A stretch of DNA of 64,000 nt from an uncultured Burkholderiaceae bacterium (GTDB lineage: Bacteria > Pseudomonadota > Gammaproteobacteria > Burkholderiales > Burkholderiaceae). Both the position numbers and the translations under genes were made by a program. Shown here piece by piece: positions 10,609 through 19,103 of the stretch. The first letter of the stretch is position 1; every line of letters starts with the position of its first letter. The DNA lies in NCBI GenBank assembly GCA_937871985.1, contig CALMPB010000274.1, positions 62,001 through 126,000 on the forward strand, written 5' to 3'. The notes below the pieces were generated by a model. That model was not told the origin of the DNA. It did no database searches and worked only from the letters and a program-made list of their open reading frames with translations.

Positions 10609-11270
10609 AACGCTACAGCGCCGTCGTTTTCGATTGGGACGGAACGCTCATGGACTCGACCCATTCCATCGTGTCCTCCATCCAGGGAGCCTGCCGCGAC
10701 CTGGCGCTGCCCGTGCCTACCGACCAAGAGGCACGTTGGGTCATCGGCTTGTCGCTGGACAGCGCCTTGTATCGGGTTGTCCCCGATCTGACCGCCGAGC
10801 AGTTTCCCCTGTTCCTGGATCGCTATCGTGCTCATTTCCATCAGCGCGACACCCAACTCAGGCTTTTTCACGGCGTTCCAGAGCTGCTCCAGGGGTTGAA
10901 GCAGCAGAACGTGCTGCTGGGGGTGGCCACTGGCAAAAGCCGCGTCGGTCTGGATCGCATGCTGGCGGCCCAGCAATGGCAGCAGCACTTCGACATTACG
11001 CGCTGTGCCGATGAGTCCTTCGGCAAGCCGCATCCCGGCATGCTGATGGACATCATGCAGGCTCTGGGCCTGGATCCCGAGCAGGTGGTGATGGTGGGTG
11101 ACACTACCCATGACGTCCAGATGGCGCACAATGCCGGCATCGACAGCCTGGCGGTTTCGTACGGCGCCCACGACAAGCCCACGCTGGCCGAATCCCGTCC
11201 CACAGCCATGCTGGATTCGGTGGGAGAAATGCGCGACTGGTTGGTTCAGCGTGTCGATGCGTCGGCTTGA
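10605..11270 (+). CDS. HAD-superfamily hydrolase, phosphoglycolate phosphatase-like
   Basis: 221 residues. A HAD phosphatase with motif I FDWDGTLMDS (nucleophile Asp10, acid Asp12), motif II in GVATGKSR, the motif III lysine region, and motif IV VGDTTHDVQMAHNAG. The all-helical cap lies between about residues 18 and 85. The next neighbour to rluC in E. coli and relatives is a different gene, but rluC followed by a Gph-like HAD protein is common in Bordetella and allies. The start is a TTG whose last two bases lie in the rluC stop codon, implying translational coupling. The substrate cannot be read from the sequence. Confidence 0.85.
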   Translation: MKRYSAVVFDWDGTLMDSTHSIVSSIQGACRDLALPVPTDQEARWVIGLSLDSALYRVVPDLTAEQFPLFLDRYRAHFHQRDTQLRLFHGVPELLQGLKQQNVLLGVATGKSRVGLDRMLAAQQWQQHFDITRCADESFGKPHPGMLMDIMQALGLDPEQVVMVGDTTHDVQMAHNAGIDSLAVSYGAHDKPTLAESRPTAMLDSVGEMRDWLVQRVDASA

Positions 11271-11363
11271 GGGCCTGCGCGTCGACGAGGCCCTGCATCC
11301 GCTCGCCTGCAGGTGTTCGGCGTGTAGGGCAAGCGCCTCTGGTTGGCAAGGCCGGGTTTTACC

Positions 11364-12275
11364 TCAAGGCAAGGCGCGCAGGATGGCCGCCGTCTCGATA
11401 TCGGGCCGCCCGTCGTAACGGCTCGGCCGGTAGTGCATCTGAAATGCCCGGATCACGTTCTTGGTAGCCTTGTCCAGCACCCCGGTGGCGGGCGTTGCGT
11501 AACCCGCCCGGGCCAGTTCCCGCTGGAACCACCGCACAGTCGGCAGGCCCGAGCGCTCCAGGGCCCTGACATTGTCCGCCACCTGCTCTTCGTCGTACCA
11601 CCGCCCCAGTCCGGCCTGCGCCAGTTCCTTCCACGGAAATAACGGCCCCGGATCCACTTTGCGTTGCGGGGCAATATCGCTATGCCCGACGATGTTCGCC
11701 GGCTTGATCTGATGCCTTTGTACGATGTCGCGCAGCAGTACCTTCAACACGGCAATTTGCGCCTCGGAATAAGGCGCCCACACCAGCCCCGTGCCGCCTC
11801 CGTTGACGATCTCGATTCCGATGGAGGCGGAATTCAGGTTGCTCGATCCATACCATTGGCTGACCCCCGCGTGCCACGCCCGCCGGTTTTCGTCCACCAA
11901 TTGATACACGTGCGGCACGGCATCGTCCGTGATCAAATAGTGGCTGCTGACATTGCCTTGCGACAGCGTTTTCAGCGCCACCCCGTCGTTGCTCGACGTA
12001 TAGTGCAGCACCACGAACTCGACCCGGCTGTTCTGGCTCTTGGCCTGGATGCTGCGGTCGATGGCCAGTCCCCCGGAGGGCGGGTACGTGCCGCAGGCTC
12101 CCAGCAGGGCCAGCATCATCATGGCCGGCGCGTGCCTCAGCCAGCGTATCAGCGTCCGATGATTGCCGTTTTTCCAGCCCCAGCCCCGCGCCCGATGGGC
12201 GAGAGCCGCGACTGTTCCCGGACCCGGGGTCGATCCGGTAGCCGCGGTGCGTGCGCCGGAGGCAAAGGTGTTCAT
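11364..12275 (-). CDS. N-acetylmuramoyl-L-alanine amidase, AmiD-like lipoprotein
   Basis: 303 residues. An Amidase_2 (AmpD/AmiD) zinc amidase that cuts the bond between N-acetylmuramate and the peptide stem. A lipobox LLGAC with Cys61 predicts anchoring to a membrane, probably the outer one. The catalytic domain begins at VEFVVLHYTSS (zinc ligand His91) and includes a later GHSDIAPQRKVDPG segment with the second His and the Asp. A C-terminal peptidoglycan-binding helix domain (about 235-300, FQRELARAGYATPATG) follows. The ATG at 12275 overlaps the upstream stop as ATGA, which fixes the start, but it leaves an odd 50-residue Gly/Ala/Arg-rich extension before the signal sequence. Expression is probably coupled to the methyltransferase upstream. 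Confidence 0.85.
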   Translation of the reverse strand: MNTFASGARTAATGSTPGPGTVAALAHRARGWGWKNGNHRTLIRWLRHAPAMMMLALLGACGTYPPSGGLAIDRSIQAKSQNSRVEFVVLHYTSSNDGVALKTLSQGNVSSHYLITDDAVPHVYQLVDENRRAWHAGVSQWYGSSNLNSASIGIEIVNGGGTGLVWAPYSEAQIAVLKVLLRDIVQRHQIKPANIVGHSDIAPQRKVDPGPLFPWKELAQAGLGRWYDEEQVADNVRALERSGLPTVRWFQRELARAGYATPATGVLDKATKNVIRAFQMHYRPSRYDGRPDIETAAILRALP

Positions 12276-12988
12276 GCCAAAAACAGGAAGATGGTGGGCT
12301 TTTTGTTCAGGTCGGGCGCAGGCTGCGACTTCCATTGCGCAACCGTGCGCGTTTGTATCCACTGCTCGCTGGTGGTGAGCGCGCGGGCCACGCAGAGCCG
12401 GGTCGTGCCTTTCAGGGCTTGCTTCAGCGTGTCGAACATGGCGCCGTTGCGGTAGGGCGTTTCGATGAGAATTTGCGTTTGGCGATGTTTGTGCGAGTCG
12501 CTTTCCCAGGCCTTGAGCTGTTTGGCGCGCTCGCCCGGATCGACGGGCGCATAGCCGTGGAAGGCAAAGCGCTGGCCGTCCAGGCCGCTGCCCATGAGGC
12601 TTAGCAGTATCGACGAAGGGCCGACCCAGGGAAGCACGTGTATGCCCATGGCGTGGGCCGCCGCCACCACTTTGGCGCCCGGGTCGGCCACCGCGGGGCA
12701 GCCCGCCTCGGAGACCAGGCCGATGTCCCCGCCTTGCAGCAAAGGCCTGAGCCATTGGCGCATTTGTTCGGCGTCGGTTTTCTCGGTGAGCGTATGGATG
12801 GTGATTTCCTGCAGAGGCGCCACCGTGCCGACCAGCTTGAGGAAGGCCCTGGCGGTTTTGGCGTTTTCGGCGATGTAGGTGGTAAGCCGCCCGGCAAGTT
12901 CGCGCACGGCCTGTGGCAGCCAGGTTTCGGGGGCGGACTCCCCAAGGCCCACGGGAATCAGATGCAGGGATCCAGCGGCAGTATTCAT
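12272..12988 (-). CDS. RsmI-like SAM-dependent methyltransferase (tetrapyrrole methylase fold)
   Basis: 238 residues. It has the tetrapyrrole-methylase/RsmI fold: LHLIPVGLGES at the N-terminus, then GDIGLVSEAGCPAVADPGAKVV and HVLPWVGPSSILLSLMGSGL, equivalent to the SAM-binding segments of RsmI (16S rRNA C1402 2'-O-methyltransferase). It is shorter and lacks the RsmI AEDTRH motif, having YIAENAKTARAFL at that place. It is therefore a divergent paralogue rather than RsmI itself, and its substrate is unknown. The ATG overlaps the maf stop by four bases and its own stop overlaps the amidase start. Confidence 0.75.
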   Translation of the reverse strand: MNTAAGSLHLIPVGLGESAPETWLPQAVRELAGRLTTYIAENAKTARAFLKLVGTVAPLQEITIHTLTEKTDAEQMRQWLRPLLQGGDIGLVSEAGCPAVADPGAKVVAAAHAMGIHVLPWVGPSSILLSLMGSGLDGQRFAFHGYAPVDPGERAKQLKAWESDSHKHRQTQILIETPYRNGAMFDTLKQALKGTTRLCVARALTTSEQWIQTRTVAQWKSQPAPDLNKKPTIFLFLA

Positions 12989-13569
12989 GACAGGTCCGAT
13001 AACAGAGGATTCAGGCCGAAAGAGCGCAGCATGCGGCACAGGGCGATCAGCGGCAAACCTATAATAGCGGTTGGGTCGTCGGATTGCATGCTGTCCATCA
13101 GCGCAATGCCCAGCCCCTCGGCCTTGGCGCTGCCGGCGGTATCGAAGGGGCGTTCGCGCTGCAGGTAGGTGTCGATTTCGGCGTCGCCAAGAGCACGGAA
13201 CCGGCATATGGTAACGACGTCGGCGGTTTCCTGGCGCTTGCCGTCGGTAACGCACAGCGCGCTGTGGAACTCCACGGCCTGGCCGCTAAGGCGGCGCAGT
13301 TGCGCTCGGGCGCGCTCGAAGCTGCCCGGCTTGCCTATGGGGTCGCCATCCATGGTCGCCACCTGATCCGAACCTATGACGAGGGCATCGGGATGCTGCG
13401 CCGCAACGGCCTGGGCTTTTTCGATCGACAGGCGCAAGGCAAGCTGCGCGGGGTTTTCCTGCGGCAGCGGGGTTTCGTCGATGTTGGGCGGGATGGCTGT
13501 GAACGGCAGGCCCAGGCGAGCCAGCATTTCCTGGCGATACCGCGAGCTTGATGCAAGGATGAGACGCAT
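12985..13569 (-). CDS. Maf-like nucleotide pyrophosphatase (YceF type)
   Basis: 194 residues. Maf/HAM1-fold pyrophosphatases remove pyrophosphate from non-canonical nucleoside triphosphates. The YceF branch prefers 7-methyl-GTP. The N-terminus LILASSSRYRQEMLARLGLPF and the IGSDQVATMDG segment with its acidic catalytic residue are clear. It begins a minus-strand three-gene chain coupled by ATGA overlaps. It diverges from yceD across a 177-base gap with tandem repeats; maf next to yceD-rpmF is a conserved proteobacterial arrangement, which supports the YceF assignment. Confidence 0.88.
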   Translation of the reverse strand: MRLILASSSRYRQEMLARLGLPFTAIPPNIDETPLPQENPAQLALRLSIEKAQAVAAQHPDALVIGSDQVATMDGDPIGKPGSFERARAQLRRLSGQAVEFHSALCVTDGKRQETADVVTICRFRALGDAEIDTYLQRERPFDTAGSAKAEGLGIALMDSMQSDDPTAIIGLPLIALCRMLRSFGLNPLLSDLS

Positions 13570-13654
13570 GAGGGGGCAGGGGCTAAGTTGGTTTGACTGT
13601 GTTCAGCCAAAAGCGTTATTATCTAATGTTTTCCTAATCTTGCAACTTAGAGCT

Positions 13655-13720
13655 GGCTTTAAGAAATGGGGCTTTAAGGTATAGGGCTTAAAAGATAGGG
13701 CTTTAAAAGATAGGCTTTCC
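13655..13720. repeat. Imperfect 14-15-bp tandem repeat between maf and yceD
   Basis: Four and a half units start at about 13655, 13669, 13684, 13698 and 13713, each reading roughly GGGCTTTAAAAGATA. They sit between the maf start and the yceD start, where promoters for both directions should be. Each unit contains CTTTAA or CTTAAA, so the array is A/T-rich against a GC-rich background. Function unknown. Confidence 0.75.
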
Positions 13721-13746
13721 AGGCAAGGTGGCAGGCGGGAAGTGCG

Positions 13747-14277
13747 ATGAGTACTGTGCAGTATATCGATACCTACGAGTTTACCCAGCTTGGGCAGGAA
13801 ATTAGCGGGGAATTGCCGCTGTTGCATTTTTCCCGGTTTCTGGATGGTTTGCCGGGCCAGGCCGAAGCCTCGGCCGTCAAGTGGGCCTTGCAGGGCGAAC
13901 GCAATATGGCGGGCGAGCGGTTTTTGCGGCTGCATGTCCAGGCGTGCCCCAGGTTGACTTGTCAGCGTTGCTTGTCGCCGCTGGACTGGCCGATCGATTC
14001 GGACAGCCGCTTGCAATTGGTCAATTCGGAAGCCGCTCTCGACAACGACGTGTCGGACGACGAGTTCGGGGAAGGCATCGAGCGCATCGTGGGTGCAAGA
14101 CGTTTTGACGTGCTGTCGCTGATCGAGGACGAGCTCATCCTGAGCCTGCCCTACGTGCCCAGGCACGATGTTTGTCCATCGGACGCCGCGTTGCCCGGTT
14201 TGCGGGACGAAACGCCGCTCGATGCAGCGGTTCGCCCATCGCCGTTCGCGGTGCTGGGCAAGTTAAAGAAAGATTGA
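13747..14277 (+). CDS. DUF177 / YceD family protein
   Basis: 176 residues. YceD-family proteins are linked to 23S rRNA accumulation and ribosome biogenesis and nearly always precede rpmF. The conserved cysteine motif ACPRLTCQRCLSPL (about residues 61-74) and the acidic C-terminal half EFGEGIERIVG fit the family. A purine-rich GGCGGGAAG lies just before the ATG. rpmF follows after 60 bases, with a possible internal promoter between them. Molecular function is not settled. Confidence 0.88.
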   Translation: MSTVQYIDTYEFTQLGQEISGELPLLHFSRFLDGLPGQAEASAVKWALQGERNMAGERFLRLHVQACPRLTCQRCLSPLDWPIDSDSRLQLVNSEAALDNDVSDDEFGEGIERIVGARRFDVLSLIEDELILSLPYVPRHDVCPSDAALPGLRDETPLDAAVRPSPFAVLGKLKKD

Positions 14278-14306
14278 ATTTGTATTAACCTGCGGGATCT
14301 ATCGCG

Positions 14307-14312
14307 TACAAT
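14307..14312 (+). promoter_or_regulatory. Possible -10 element upstream of rpmF
   Basis: TACAAT lies 25 bases before the rpmF ATG in a short A/T-richer patch. No good -35 is seen at 16-18 bases. It would give the rpmF-plsX-fab genes a promoter independent of yceD, as known for rpmF in E. coli. Confidence 0.35.
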
Positions 14313-14337
14313 AGCGACCCGTTTTCCAGGAGTCATC

Positions 14338-14520
14338 ATGGCCGTTCAGCAAAACAAAAAGAGTCCGTCGAAGCGCGGTATGCATCGTGCGCACGATTTC
14401 ATCACTACGCCTCCCACGGCTATCGAGCCCACCACGGGCGAACTGCATCTGCGTCACCACATCAGCCCCAACGGCGTTTATCGTGGTCGTAAAGTCCTCA
14501 AAACCAAGAACGACGAATAA
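14338..14520 (+). CDS. rpmF: 50S ribosomal protein L32
   Basis: 60 residues, full length. The N-terminus [20 protein letters not shown] is diagnostic for L32, followed by [18 protein letters not shown]. It is the cysteine-free form, so it does not bind zinc. CAGGAG lies six bases upstream of the ATG. Placed between yceD and plsX as in most beta- and gammaproteobacteria, linking ribosome and membrane synthesis. Confidence 0.97.
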   Translation: MAVQQNKKSPSKRGMHRAHDFITTPPTAIEPTTGELHLRHHISPNGVYRGRKVLKTKNDE

Positions 14521-14559
14521 TCCGTCGCGTTCTGCGATCTTGTCCAGATTGCGTATTTG

Positions 14560-15654
14560 ATGTCGACAACCAAGATTCGAATCGCTGTCGATTGCATGGG
14601 CGGTGATATCGGCATGCCGGTAACGGTTGCCGCTGCCTGGGATTTTGCCCGAAGCAATCCGGATACCCGTTTTTTGCTCGTCGGCGACGAAGCCGGCATC
14701 CAGGGCCAATTGAAGACCCTGGGCTGTACGAGCGACGACTGGTTCCAGGTTCTGGCGGCGTCCGAGGTCGTCCTCATGGATGATCCGGTCGAAGTCGCGT
14801 TGCGCCGCAAAAAGGATTCGTCCATGAGGGTTGCGGTTCAGGCTGTCAAGGACGGCCTGGCCGATGCCTGCGTATCGTCGGGCAATACCGGCGCATGGAT
14901 GGCCATATCGCGCTACGTGCTTAAAATGCTGGACGGCATCGACCGCCCGGCCATTGCCACGTCCATTCCAAACCAGAAGGGCGGCGCAACCACCATGCTC
15001 GATCTGGGCGCCAACGTCGACTGCACAGCCGAACATCTGCTGCAATTCGCCATCATGGGCACCGCGCTGGTCACGGCGCTGTATGGCCGCCCGCAGCCCA
15101 CGGTGGGTTTGTTGAACATCGGCGAAGAGGTCATCAAGGGCAACGAAGTCGTCAAGCAGGCGGCCGAGCTGCTGCGCGCAAGCGGGCTCAACTTCTACGG
15201 CAATGTCGAAGGCGACGACATCTGCAAAGGCACTGTCGACGTCATCGTTTGCGATGGGTTCGTCGGCAATGTCGTGCTCAAGTCCCTCGAGGGCCTGGCC
15301 AAGATGGTGTCCACCCTGATGCGGGCTGAATTCGAGCGCAATGCCTTGTCCATGATCTCGGGGCTTGTCGCCAAGCCTGTCCTCGATCGCTTTCGCAATA
15401 CGGTCGACAACCGCCGCTACAACGGCGCGGTTCTGCTCGGCCTGCGCGGCATCGTCGTAAAAAGCCACGGTTCGGCCGACCGCTACGCCTTCGGCTGTGC
15501 GCTTGGGCGCGCGCGCGAAGCCGTGCACAACGGTTTGCTCGACGGTACGACCAACGCCATTCACCTTCTTCGCCGCAGCCTGCAGGCGGCCGCTGAACAA
15601 TCGACGAAGATTCCCAACGATATTGCCGACTCCTGCGTTGACCCGGGGGTTTGA
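14560..15654 (+). CDS. plsX: Phosphate acyltransferase PlsX
   Basis: 364 residues. PlsX converts acyl-ACP and phosphate to acyl phosphate, the acyl donor for PlsY in phospholipid synthesis; it is peripheral to the inner membrane. [18 protein letters not shown] at the start, the [10 protein letters not shown] loop and [15 protein letters not shown] are family signatures. The ATG at 14560 is preferred to the TTG at 14557, which would add only one residue; the ribosome site is weak. The stop lies 12 bases before the chosen fabH start. Confidence 0.96.
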   Translation: MSTTKIRIAVDCMGGDIGMPVTVAAAWDFARSNPDTRFLLVGDEAGIQGQLKTLGCTSDDWFQVLAASEVVLMDDPVEVALRRKKDSSMRVAVQAVKDGLADACVSSGNTGAWMAISRYVLKMLDGIDRPAIATSIPNQKGGATTMLDLGANVDCTAEHLLQFAIMGTALVTALYGRPQPTVGLLNIGEEVIKGNEVVKQAAELLRASGLNFYGNVEGDDICKGTVDVIVCDGFVGNVVLKSLEGLAKMVSTLMRAEFERNALSMISGLVAKPVLDRFRNTVDNRRYNGAVLLGLRGIVVKSHGSADRYAFGCALGRAREAVHNGLLDGTTNAIHLLRRSLQAAAEQSTKIPNDIADSCVDPGV

Positions 15655-15665
15655 TGGAAGTGACT

Positions 15666-16640
15666 ATGCCTTATGCAAAGATAGTGGGGACGGGCAGCTA
15701 TTTGCCGCCCCGGATCGTCAGCAATGACGAATTGGCCGCCGAGATGGCGACCCGCAATATCGAAACTTCCGACGAGTGGATCGTCACCCGCACCGGCATC
15801 CGTCAGCGCCACATCGCCGATCCCGGCGTCAAGACCAGCTCCATGGCCATCGAGGCGGCTCGCGCCGCCATGCAGGATGCGCGCATTGCGCCGGAAGACG
15901 TCGACCTGATCATCGTCGCCACCTCGACGCCCGATTTCATCTTCCCCAGCACGGCCTGCCTGGTTCAGGCGGGCCTGGGCATCAAGCAGGGCGCCGCATT
16001 CGATGTGCAGGCGGTATGCAGCGGCTTCGTCTATGCCCTGACGACGGCTGAAACCTTCATCCGGGCCGGCCGCGCCAAGACGGCGCTGGTGATCGGCGCC
16101 GAGGTGTTTTCCAGCATTCTCGACTGGAACGACCGCAGCACGTGCGTGTTGTTCGGCGACGGCGCGGGCGCGGTAGTCGTCCGGGCGTCGGACGAACCCG
16201 GCATCATCGGCGCGCAGCTCAACGCGGACGGCAGCCATATGAGCATCCTGTATGCGGCCGGCAATGTGTCGCATGGCAACGTCGTGGGCGACCCTTTCCT
16301 GCGGATGGATGGTCAGGCGGTATTCAAGATGGCCGTCAACGCCCTGTCGCAGTCGGCGGCCGATGTATGCGCCCAGGCGGGCGTTGCGCTTGAAGACGTC
16401 GACTGGCTGGTGCCGCATCAGGCCAATGTCCGGATCCTGAATTTCCTTAGCAAAAAGCTGCATATTCCCACCGAGAAGGTGGTGGTCACACTCGATAAGC
16501 ATGCCAACACCTCGGCGGCCAGCGTGCCCCTGGCCTTGGATGCCGCGCGCCGCGACGGCCGCATCAAGGCCGGCGACCTGGTCCTGATGCAGGGCGTGGG
16601 AGGTGGCTTCACCTGGGGTTCGGTGCTGGCCAGAATGTAG
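15666..16640 (+). CDS. fabH: Beta-ketoacyl-ACP synthase III
   Basis: 324 residues. FabH starts type II fatty-acid synthesis by condensing acetyl-CoA with malonyl-ACP. The Cys-His-Asn triad is complete: Cys118 in QAVCSGF, His in PHQANVRI (about 250) and Asn in HANTSAAS (about 280). The ATG at 15666 is chosen because GGAAG lies five bases upstream and [15 protein letters not shown] is the usual N-terminus. ATG 15654 and TTG 15651 are in frame and overlap the plsX stop, but give an atypical extension. Confidence 0.96.
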   Translation: MPYAKIVGTGSYLPPRIVSNDELAAEMATRNIETSDEWIVTRTGIRQRHIADPGVKTSSMAIEAARAAMQDARIAPEDVDLIIVATSTPDFIFPSTACLVQAGLGIKQGAAFDVQAVCSGFVYALTTAETFIRAGRAKTALVIGAEVFSSILDWNDRSTCVLFGDGAGAVVVRASDEPGIIGAQLNADGSHMSILYAAGNVSHGNVVGDPFLRMDGQAVFKMAVNALSQSAADVCAQAGVALEDVDWLVPHQANVRILNFLSKKLHIPTEKVVVTLDKHANTSAASVPLALDAARRDGRIKAGDLVLMQGVGGGFTWGSVLARM

Positions 16641-16755
16641 CTGCCGCGCCTTGGGGGGGGCGCATCGAGAAGCGGCGCCCCTTCGCTGTCATACCCTTAT
16701 AAATAGACCTTCATAAGAACACAGATATTTCGAAAATCAATAGGCTTGAGACACT

Positions 16756-17691
16756 ATGAAAATCGCTTTTGTCTTTCCGGGGCAGGGGTCGCAGTCCGTC
16801 GGCATGCTCGATGCGTGGGCTGGCAATACCGCCGTGGCGCAAACCCTGGAACAGGCTTCGGCGGCGCTGGGGCAGGATCTGAGTACACTGATCGCCCAAG
16901 GGCCGGCCGACCAACTGAATCTCACAACCAATACCCAGCCGGTCATGCTGGCGGCCGCCGTGGCCGTATATCGTGCCTGGCAGGCGGCGGGCGGCAACGC
17001 TCCCGCCCTGGTGGCGGGCCACAGCCTGGGTGAATACTCGGCCCTGACCGCCGCGGATGCGCTCAAGCTGGAGGATGCGGTGCGGGTGGTGCGGGTACGC
17101 GCCGACGCCATGCAGGCCGCTGTGCCGGTGGGCACGGGCGGCATGGCGGCCGTGCTGGGCCTGTCCGACGAGGCCGTCAAGGCCGTCTGCCAGCAGGCTG
17201 CCCAAGGCGAAATCGTGGAGGCCGTCAATTTCAATGCCCCCGCCCAGGTGGTCATTGCCGGGCACAAAGCCGCCGTCGAGCGCGCCTGCGAGCTGGCCAA
17301 GGCGGCGGGCGCCAAGCGCGCCCTGGTCTTGCCGGTTTCGGCGCCGTTCCACTCCAGTCTGCTCAAACCCGCCGCCCTGGTGCTGGAACGTGCCCTGGCC
17401 GATATTGCTCTACAGACTCCGGCGATTCCCCTCGTCAATAATGTCGACGTGCAGAGCCCCTCGGAACCGGCCGCCATCAAGGATGCGCTGGTCCGCCAAG
17501 CCTGGCATTCCGTGCGCTGGGTCGAAACCATCCAGGCCATGAAAGCCCAGGGTGTCACGCACGTTGTAGAATGCGGCCCGGGCAAAGTGCTCAATGGGCT
17601 GACCAAGCGCATAGACGGCGATCTCGTGGGCCTGGCCATCAGCGATCCGGCTTCTCTGGAGTCGGCTCTGGAAACTTTACAGGGGAATTAA
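16756..17691 (+). CDS. fabD: Malonyl-CoA:ACP transacylase
   Basis: 311 residues. FabD loads malonyl from CoA onto ACP. The nucleophile elbow GHSLGEYSAL (Ser90), the N-terminal FVFPGQGSQ and the histidine in SAPFHSSL (about 199) are all visible. It lies 115 bases after fabH, the widest gap in this part of the cluster. That gap contains a GGGGCGC/GCGCCCC stem (16657-16663/16675-16681) without a T-run and an A/T-rich stretch that could hold a promoter. fabG begins two bases after its stop codon. Confidence 0.96.
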   Translation: MKIAFVFPGQGSQSVGMLDAWAGNTAVAQTLEQASAALGQDLSTLIAQGPADQLNLTTNTQPVMLAAAVAVYRAWQAAGGNAPALVAGHSLGEYSALTAADALKLEDAVRVVRVRADAMQAAVPVGTGGMAAVLGLSDEAVKAVCQQAAQGEIVEAVNFNAPAQVVIAGHKAAVERACELAKAAGAKRALVLPVSAPFHSSLLKPAALVLERALADIALQTPAIPLVNNVDVQSPSEPAAIKDALVRQAWHSVRWVETIQAMKAQGVTHVVECGPGKVLNGLTKRIDGDLVGLAISDPASLESALETLQGN

Positions 17692-17692
17692 C

Positions 17693-18436
17693 GTGCACGT
17701 ACAAGAACTCGATGGAAAAATCGCGCTGGTGACCGGTGCGACCCGGGGCATCGGCAAAGCCATTGCCCAGGAGCTCGCCTCGCGTGGCGCGCGGGTCGTC
17801 GGCACTGCTACCTCTCAGGCCGGGGCGGACGCCATTTCCGAAGCGCTGGCCGAGCTCCAAGGCCGCGGCGTCGTCCTCGACGTGAACGATGCGGCGGCTT
17901 GCGACGCGCTGGTTGCCGAGCTTGGCCAGGACAACGGCGGCCCCCATATTCTGGTGAACAACGCCGGCATTACCCGGGACACCCTGGCCATGCGCATGAA
18001 GGACGAGGATTGGGACGCCGTGCTGCAGACGAATCTGTCGGCCGTGTTCCGGCTGTCGCGCGCCGTGCTCAAAAGCATGATGAAGGCCCGCTGGGGGCGC
18101 ATCATCAATATCACTTCGGTGGTGGGTTCCAGCGGCAATCCAGGCCAGGCCAACTATGCCGCGGCCAAGGCGGGCGTGGCCGGCATGGCGCGCGCGCTGG
18201 CGCGCGAGCTGGGCAGCCGCAACATCACGGTGAACTGCGTGGCGCCGGGCTTCATCGAAACCGACATGACCCGTGCCCTCAGCGAAGCCCAGACAGCGGC
18301 CTTGCTGACGCAAATTCCGTTGGGCCGCCTGGGTTCCGCTGCCGACGTGGCGAATGCCGTGGCGTTTTTGGCGGCGCCGCAAGCCGGATACATCACCGGC
18401 ACGACCTTGCACGTCAATGGCGGCATGTATATGTAA
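17693..18436 (+). CDS. fabG: 3-oxoacyl-ACP reductase
   Basis: 247 residues, a short-chain dehydrogenase. FabG reduces 3-oxoacyl-ACP with NADPH. The cofactor motif TGATRGIG (14-21), NNAG (89-92) and the Ser142-Tyr155-Lys159 catalytic set (ITSVVG, YAAAK) are present. The start is a GTG one base after the fabD stop, with AGGGGAA as ribosome site inside the end of fabD. It ends 282 bases before acpP. Confidence 0.96.
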   Translation: MHVQELDGKIALVTGATRGIGKAIAQELASRGARVVGTATSQAGADAISEALAELQGRGVVLDVNDAAACDALVAELGQDNGGPHILVNNAGITRDTLAMRMKDEDWDAVLQTNLSAVFRLSRAVLKSMMKARWGRIINITSVVGSSGNPGQANYAAAKAGVAGMARALARELGSRNITVNCVAPGFIETDMTRALSEAQTAALLTQIPLGRLGSAADVANAVAFLAAPQAGYITGTTLHVNGGMYM

Positions 18437-18475
18437 TTCGTTTCCCCACCGGGCGTGCGCACCGGGGCGAAACGC

Positions 18476-18497
18476 CGGCATTGCCTGGGCAATGCCG
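18476..18497 (+). other. Perfect hairpin in the fabG-acpP gap
   Basis: CGGCATTGCC-tg-GGCAATGCCG, ten-base arms, 40 bases after fabG. No T-run follows. It may protect the fabG 3' end or help separate fabHDG from the much more strongly expressed acpP. Rho-dependent termination nearby is possible. Confidence 0.5.
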
Positions 18498-18679
18498 CCG
18501 CGCCCGGCAAAGTGCACGGTTGATGGAGAAATGGAATAATTGGCTGAACAGGGTAAAATCCCAGCGTCAGCTTAGAGGTGTTCCCGAATAGACAAGGCGC
18601 ATAAATAATGGAAAATGTCGTTTTGTCCGGGGATACGGTTTTTTAGTCATGGTCAACGCATAATACTTTTGCATTTGGC

Positions 18680-18685
18680 TATAAT
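18680..18685 (+). promoter_or_regulatory. Consensus -10 (TATAAT) of a probable acpP promoter
   Basis: A perfect TATAAT in the context TTTGGCTATAAT lies 33 bases before the acpP ATG, in an A/T-rich stretch. The -35 region is not obvious. A dedicated strong promoter fits the need for abundant ACP. Confidence 0.55.
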
Positions 18686-18718
18686 TTCGCGGGAATTTTT
18701 CCCAATTTGGAGATCTGC

Positions 18719-18955
18719 ATGGAAAGCATCGAACAGCGCGTCAAGAAGATCGTCGCTGAACAACTTGGCGTCAACGAAGCCGAGATCAAAAACGAATCTT
18801 CCTTCCTTGACGACCTCGGTGCCGATTCGCTCGATATGGTCGAGCTTGTGATGGCACTCGAAGACGAATTCGAAACCGAAATTCCGGACGAAGAGGCCGA
18901 GAAAATCACGACGGTCCAGCAAGCTGTCGACTACATCACATCGCACAGCAAGTAG
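18719..18955 (+). CDS. acpP: Acyl carrier protein
   Basis: 78 residues, strongly acidic. ACP carries acyl chains on a phosphopantetheine arm attached to Ser37 in the motif [10 protein letters not shown]. The sequence [18 protein letters not shown] matches betaproteobacterial ACPs. TTTGGAG six bases before the ATG is the ribosome site and decides the start; an upstream in-frame TTG at 18707 belongs to that site. It is followed by fabF after 148 bases. Confidence 0.98.
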   Translation: MESIEQRVKKIVAEQLGVNEAEIKNESSFLDDLGADSLDMVELVMALEDEFETEIPDEEAEKITTVQQAVDYITSHSK

Positions 18956-19103
18956 TCATTAATTTTTATGGCGCGCGCGGCATTGCCGTGTTGCGCACTG
19001 GGCGGTTTCCCAAAAAAACTCCCCGCTATTTTGCCTGGCCTCCGTTCCAGCGCGATAGTCGGCGTGTTTGCTGTGAGCCGCCTTTTCATTTTAGGAGTCA
19101 TCC

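Noticed and set aside
11274..11298. AGGGCCT/AGGCCCT stem between gph and the amidase gene as a terminator
   Set aside because: Long loop and no T-run on either strand; too weak to call.
16657..16681. GGGGCGC/GCGCCCC stem after fabH as a terminator
   Set aside because: Seven pairs with an eleven-base loop and no T-run; probably chance in GC-rich DNA.
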